DNA of 8,304 nt from Bacillota bacterium (GTDB taxonomy: Bacteria > Bacillota > Clostridia > Peptostreptococcales > Anaerovoracaceae), in NCBI GenBank assembly GCA_021443825.1, contig JABUTE010000286.1, forward strand, positions 1 to 8,304. The letters are read 5' to 3'. This document shows, in pieces, positions 5,941 to 8,304 of this stretch; position 1 is the stretch's first letter; every line of letters begins with the position of its first letter. Below the pieces are notes generated by a model that saw only the letters and a list, made by a program, of their open reading frames with translations, searched no databases and had not been told where the DNA came from. Both the position numbers and the translations under genes were made by a program.

Positions 5941-7149
5941 ATGGACAAAAAGAAATTTACGATCTATCTGATCGGCGTCTGCCTGGTGAGCATCGCTGCA
6001 AATCTGGCACACCCGGTCACTCCGACCCTCATCGTTGAGCGCAATCTGGACAGCTCCATGTTCGGTGTGGCACTGGCTGCTATGCAGACCATCTATTTTC
6101 TGTTTGCACCCTTCTGGGGCAGACTGTGCGACTACATTCCCACCAGAACCGTTATGCTGATCTGCTGCGTCGGCTATGCCGTCGGTCAGGGCATCTTCGG
6201 CGCCGCACAGACCGAAGCCATGGTCATCGGCGGAAGAATGTTTGCCGGCATCTTCTGCGGCGGCGTATTTACCGCCATGCTCAACTATCTGGTCAACACC
6301 TCCGACCCGGCCCATCCGGAAGAACGGGGCAAAAAGATCACCGTATATGCGACCGTAAACAATGTTTCCAACGCAGTCGGCTACTTTATCGGCGGCGTGC
6401 TGGGCCTCGTTTCGGTTGAGTTTTCTTTCACGATGCAGGTCGCAATGCTGGCCGGCTGCGGCCTGTTTTTCCGGTTCCTTTGCATCGATGACACCCCCAT
6501 GAAGAAGAAGCCCGATCATCCCCTTACCTTTAAGGAAGCCAATCCCTTCAGCGTATTCCTTTCGGCAAGGACCTTCATGACTCCTCTGCTGGCACTCTTC
6601 TTCATCATGGTCGCCGTCGGCAATCTGGGGCAGACCGCCTATGAGCAGGTCTTCAACTATTTCATCAAGGACCAGCTGGGGCTCACCTCGGTCTACAACG
6701 GCATCTTTAAGGCTGTCATCGCTGCCGGAACCTTCCTGGTCAACAGCACCATCGTGCTCACCATCATCAAAAAGACCGATACCAGCATCAGCATCATGCC
6801 TGTGCTCGTCGCATCGGCACTGCCTCTGGGTCTGGTCTTCGTCGTAAAGGAAAACGTGCTGCTCTTCGCCGGCTGCTACATCGTATTCTTCATTCTGGCA
6901 GCCATGAGAATGACCCTTCTGCAAAACATCGCTGCAAGCAAGGGAACTCCCGAGACCAGCAACCGCATCATGGGCTTCTTCCAATCCATGACTGCCCTGG
7001 GCGCCATCTTCGGCGCCTTCTTTGCCGGCATCCTTTATAAGAAGGCACCCCTCAGCCCCTTCGTGCTTGCCTTCGTCTTCGTTGCACTGGCTGCAGTCTT
7101 GAGTATTCTGTATGCCGCAAGCTACAAAAAGAGCAAGAAGAACGGATAA
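5941..7149 (+). CDS. Major facilitator superfamily (MFS) transporter, probable efflux permease
   Basis: This 402-residue protein is very hydrophobic, with about 12 predicted membrane helices near residues 7-25, 41-60, 70-88, 94-116, 134-158, 161-180, 211-229, 253-276, 283-302, 305-327, 342-365 and 370-392. The charged loop at 181-208 separates the two six-helix halves. GRLCDYIPTRTVML (60-73), between helices 2 and 3, is a recognisable motif A (G-x-L-x-D). GGRMFAGIFCGG (97-108) carries the motif-B Arg in helix 4, and GYFIGGVLG (147-155) resembles motif C of drug/proton antiporters. The C-terminus is strongly basic (SYKKSKKNG). The family moves small solutes across the cytoplasmic membrane using the proton gradient; the substrate here is unknown. 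The ATG at 5941 is chosen because AAAGGAG (5929-5935) is 5 bases upstream; an in-frame TTG at 5899 has no such site. No terminator separates it from the AbrB-family gene 96 bases on, so read-through is possible. Confidence 0.9.
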   Translation: MDKKKFTIYLIGVCLVSIAANLAHPVTPTLIVERNLDSSMFGVALAAMQTIYFLFAPFWGRLCDYIPTRTVMLICCVGYAVGQGIFGAAQTEAMVIGGRMFAGIFCGGVFTAMLNYLVNTSDPAHPEERGKKITVYATVNNVSNAVGYFIGGVLGLVSVEFSFTMQVAMLAGCGLFFRFLCIDDTPMKKKPDHPLTFKEANPFSVFLSARTFMTPLLALFFIMVAVGNLGQTAYEQVFNYFIKDQLGLTSVYNGIFKAVIAAGTFLVNSTIVLTIIKKTDTSISIMPVLVASALPLGLVFVVKENVLLFAGCYIVFFILAAMRMTLLQNIAASKGTPETSNRIMGFFQSMTALGAIFGAFFAGILYKKAPLSPFVLAFVFVALAAVLSILYAASYKKSKKNG

Positions 7150-7166
7150 GGCAAAATTTACTGATA

Positions 7167-7194
7167 TTGACTTTTTTGGTAATCGTTTTATAAT
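7167..7194 (+). promoter_or_regulatory. Strong promoter for the AbrB-family gene
   Basis: TTGACT (7167-7172) and TATAAT (7189-7194) are 16 bases apart, 11 of 12 consensus positions. It lies just after the MFS stop codon, so the regulator can be expressed independently of the transporter. The leader is about 45 bases, with GGAGG at 7232-7236, 9 bases before the ATG. Confidence 0.78.
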
Positions 7195-7202
7195 TAGATT
7201 AC
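7179..7202. promoter_or_regulatory. Inverted repeat around the -10, candidate operator
   Basis: GTAATC (7179-7184) and GATTAC (7197-7202) are perfect inverted 6-bp arms with a 12-base AT-rich spacer that contains the whole -10 box. The arm centres are 18 bp apart, roughly two helical turns. A dimer or tetramer bound here would shut the promoter. AbrB-family proteins often repress their own genes, so autoregulation is a natural guess, not shown. Confidence 0.4.
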
Positions 7203-7245
7203 GAGATATCACTGCTCTGTAAGCAAATCGCGGAGGCAAATAAAT

Positions 7246-7491
7246 ATGAAAGCAACCGGCATAGTGAGAAAGCTGGACCAGCTGGGAAGAATCGTCATTC
7301 CCAAAGAATTAAGAAACACCTTCGATCTGCAGGAAAACGATCCCATCGAGATCTTTGTAGAAGGAAACGATATCATTCTGCGCAAGTACCAGCCTGCATG
7401 TGTATTCTGCAACGACGCAACGGAGGTCGTTCAGTTCGGCGGAAAAAATGTATGCAAAACCTGCCTTGCAAAATTAAAGGAAATGGAATAA
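7246..7491 (+). CDS. AbrB/SpoVT-family transcriptional regulator with C-terminal CxxC pair
   Basis: This 81-residue DNA-binding protein has the swapped-hairpin AbrB fold at residues 1-48. MKATGIVRKLDQLGRIVIPK (1-20) and the following ELRNTF closely match B. subtilis AbrB, including the VRK-LD-LGR-VIP DNA-contact region. Such proteins form dimers or tetramers and regulate transition-state, sporulation or antibiotic-related genes. The tail differs from B. subtilis AbrB: Cys52-x-x-Cys55 and Cys70-x-x-Cys73 form a small zinc-ribbon-like module, which I recall from many clostridial AbrB-like proteins; metal binding is inferred. It lies too close in sequence to AbrB to be a MazE-type antitoxin, and no toxin gene follows. 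The gene has its own strong promoter with an inverted repeat, and a strong terminator 35 bases after the stop. Targets are unknown; the upstream MFS gene is a possible one. Confidence 0.92.
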   Translation: MKATGIVRKLDQLGRIVIPKELRNTFDLQENDPIEIFVEGNDIILRKYQPACVFCNDATEVVQFGGKNVCKTCLAKLKEME

Positions 7492-7526
7492 CCGTCATCT
7501 CCCAAAAGACGGAAAGGCAACAAAAC

Positions 7527-7558
7527 AGCGGTCTTCCTTTCGGAAGGCCGCTTTTTTT
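7527..7558 (+). terminator. Intrinsic terminator after the AbrB-family gene
   Basis: AGCGGTCTTCC pairs with GGAAGGCCGCT around the loop TTTC, an 11-bp stem with one U-G wobble. A run of seven T (7552-7558) follows directly, as in a strong rho-independent terminator. On the minus strand only a weaker U-run (TTTT, interrupted) follows, so it may partly serve the convergent gene ending at 7572. Confidence 0.92.
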
Positions 7559-7571
7559 GCCTCAGTGAGAA

Positions 7572-8304
7572 TTATTCGACCGTCAGCTTGCCGCTGGCAT
7601 TGAGCATGACGATATAGGTATTTCCGGGCATCAGCTCCAGCTCTTTTCCGTCTTCTGCGGTATAACGGAAAACATCGTTGCGGTCTGCTCTGGACCACTT
7701 GATGGGAATCGATTTTCCTTCGCAGAAATAGGTTCCGGTATTTTCGCCGGTGGTAACATAGCTCATTCGGCCATAGTCATCGACCACCTTGCTGGTGGTG
7801 TTGAGCACCAGCACATTCTTGCTTTCCAGTTGGCAATCTGCGTCGCCGTCCATCATGGGAGAGCCGTATTGGCTGACCTTATACTTCTTGCTCTCCTCGT
7901 TATATTCGAAGATGCCGGTCTTGTAATTGCTGATGCGCACGGTGACCTTTGCCGCTGCCTCGCCGTTTGCCGTTGCGGCTGTTTCGCCGAAGCGAAGGCC
8001 GGTGTCGAAGCCCTCCGCATGGGTCTTGCGCATGGAAGAGGTGCTCATGTATTCCAGGATCTTTTCCGCACTGGTGACCAGACTGTGCTCGTAGCCGTTG
8101 TTCGCCTTTCTCCAGGCATCGCGCCAGAAGATATTGGCATCGCTGCCGCCGCGAACGCCGTCCATATGGTCCATTTTCCAGGCAGAAAGCTTGCTGTAGG
8201 CATCCTCGCTGCCGCCGGCATGAATATAGATGGCATCATAGCCGAGGGCTGTTTCCAGATAATAGGGCCTTGCCGAGCGCACGGTACCGATGGTGCCGAC
8301 GCCA
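7572..8304 (-). CDS. YerB-like DUF3048 family protein, C-terminal part (gene cut by the window edge)
   Basis: The last 243 residues are visible; the N-terminus lies beyond base 8304. The visible part begins GVGTIGTVRSARPYY, which with YDAIYIHAGGSEDAY and the following FWRD-xx-RK is typical of the DUF3048 domain. The second half (from about NVLVLNTTSK, through SYVTTGENTGTYFCEGKSIPIKW to DGKELELMPGNTYIVMLN) is the DUF3048 C-terminal domain. The family includes B. subtilis YerB, a lipoprotein encoded next to pcrA and ligA and reported to interact with the PcrA helicase; its biochemical role is unknown. A GTG codon at 8280-8282 reads as Val inside the conserved GTVRSARP stretch, so it is not the start. 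Family members usually have a lipoprotein signal peptide, which would be off-window. It converges on the AbrB-family gene, sharing the 7527-7558 hairpin region. Confidence 0.88.
   Translation of the reverse strand, partial: GVGTIGTVRSARPYYLETALGYDAIYIHAGGSEDAYSKLSAWKMDHMDGVRGGSDANIFWRDAWRKANNGYEHSLVTSAEKILEYMSTSSMRKTHAEGFDTGLRFGETAATANGEAAAKVTVRISNYKTGIFEYNEESKKYKVSQYGSPMMDGDADCQLESKNVLVLNTTSKVVDDYGRMSYVTTGENTGTYFCEGKSIPIKWSRADRNDVFRYTAEDGKELELMPGNTYIVMLNASGKLTVE

Noticed and set aside
5800..7239. Long open frame (479 codons) on the minus strand across the MFS gene
   Set aside because: It mirrors the transporter's codon structure. The translation is rich in Gly, Asp, His, Gln and Cys, with no recognisable domain, no ribosome binding site, and it overlaps both promoter regions.
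7246..7491. Antitoxin of a MazEF-like toxin-antitoxin pair
   Set aside because: Sequence is closest to true AbrB regulators, and a terminator follows directly with no toxin gene on either side.
7492..7512. Small hairpin CCGTC/GACGG just after the AbrB-family stop codon
   Set aside because: A 5-bp stem with an 11-base loop and no U-run; the stronger hairpin at 7527-7558 explains termination.

Overview
The window looks like ordinary chromosome from a low-to-moderate GC Gram-positive anaerobe, most likely a member of the Clostridia (Bacillota). The evidence is a class III fructose-1,6-bisphosphatase, a PyrR-type bifunctional pyrimidine regulator, an AbrB-family switch protein with a clostridial-style Cys-pair tail, a YerB-like DUF3048 protein, strong AGGAGG-type ribosome binding sites and sigma-A-like promoters. 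I see no phage, transposon, CRISPR array or RNA gene, and no gene-free stretch over 300 bases.

Layout, left to right. (1) Bases 1-343, minus strand: the N-terminal third of an imidazolonepropionase-like amidohydrolase that runs off the left edge. (2) Bases 405-2366, minus: fbp, the gluconeogenic fructose-bisphosphatase. (3) Bases 2367-2528: a divergent promoter region with a perfect 15-bp palindrome on the fbp -35 element. (4) Bases 2529-4388, plus: a divergent EPSP-synthase-family gene followed 78 bases later by pyrR, probably one transcript. It ends in a hairpin (4421-4450) shared with the convergent murA. (5) Bases 4464-5741, minus: murA, the first committed step of peptidoglycan synthesis. 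(6) Bases 5742-5940: a second divergent promoter region. (7) Bases 5941-7149, plus: a 12-helix MFS transporter. (8) Bases 7246-7491, plus: an AbrB/SpoVT-type DNA-binding protein with its own strong promoter, which carries an inverted repeat across the -10 box. A strong terminator follows at 7527-7558. (9) Bases 7572-8304, minus: the C-terminal part of a YerB-like DUF3048 protein that runs off the right edge.

Most genes are housekeeping: gluconeogenesis, cell wall and pyrimidine control. The most unusual is the EPSP-synthase homologue. It keeps the fold signatures and most shikimate-phosphate contacts, but it has lost the Asp-His-Arg-Met PEP-site signature and has an Ala in place of the Gly equivalent to E. 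coli Gly96. It sits beside a pyrR that has no pyrimidine operon. I found no convincing new multi-gene system. The best leads are this altered enolpyruvyl-transferase homologue and two promoter-embedded palindromes.
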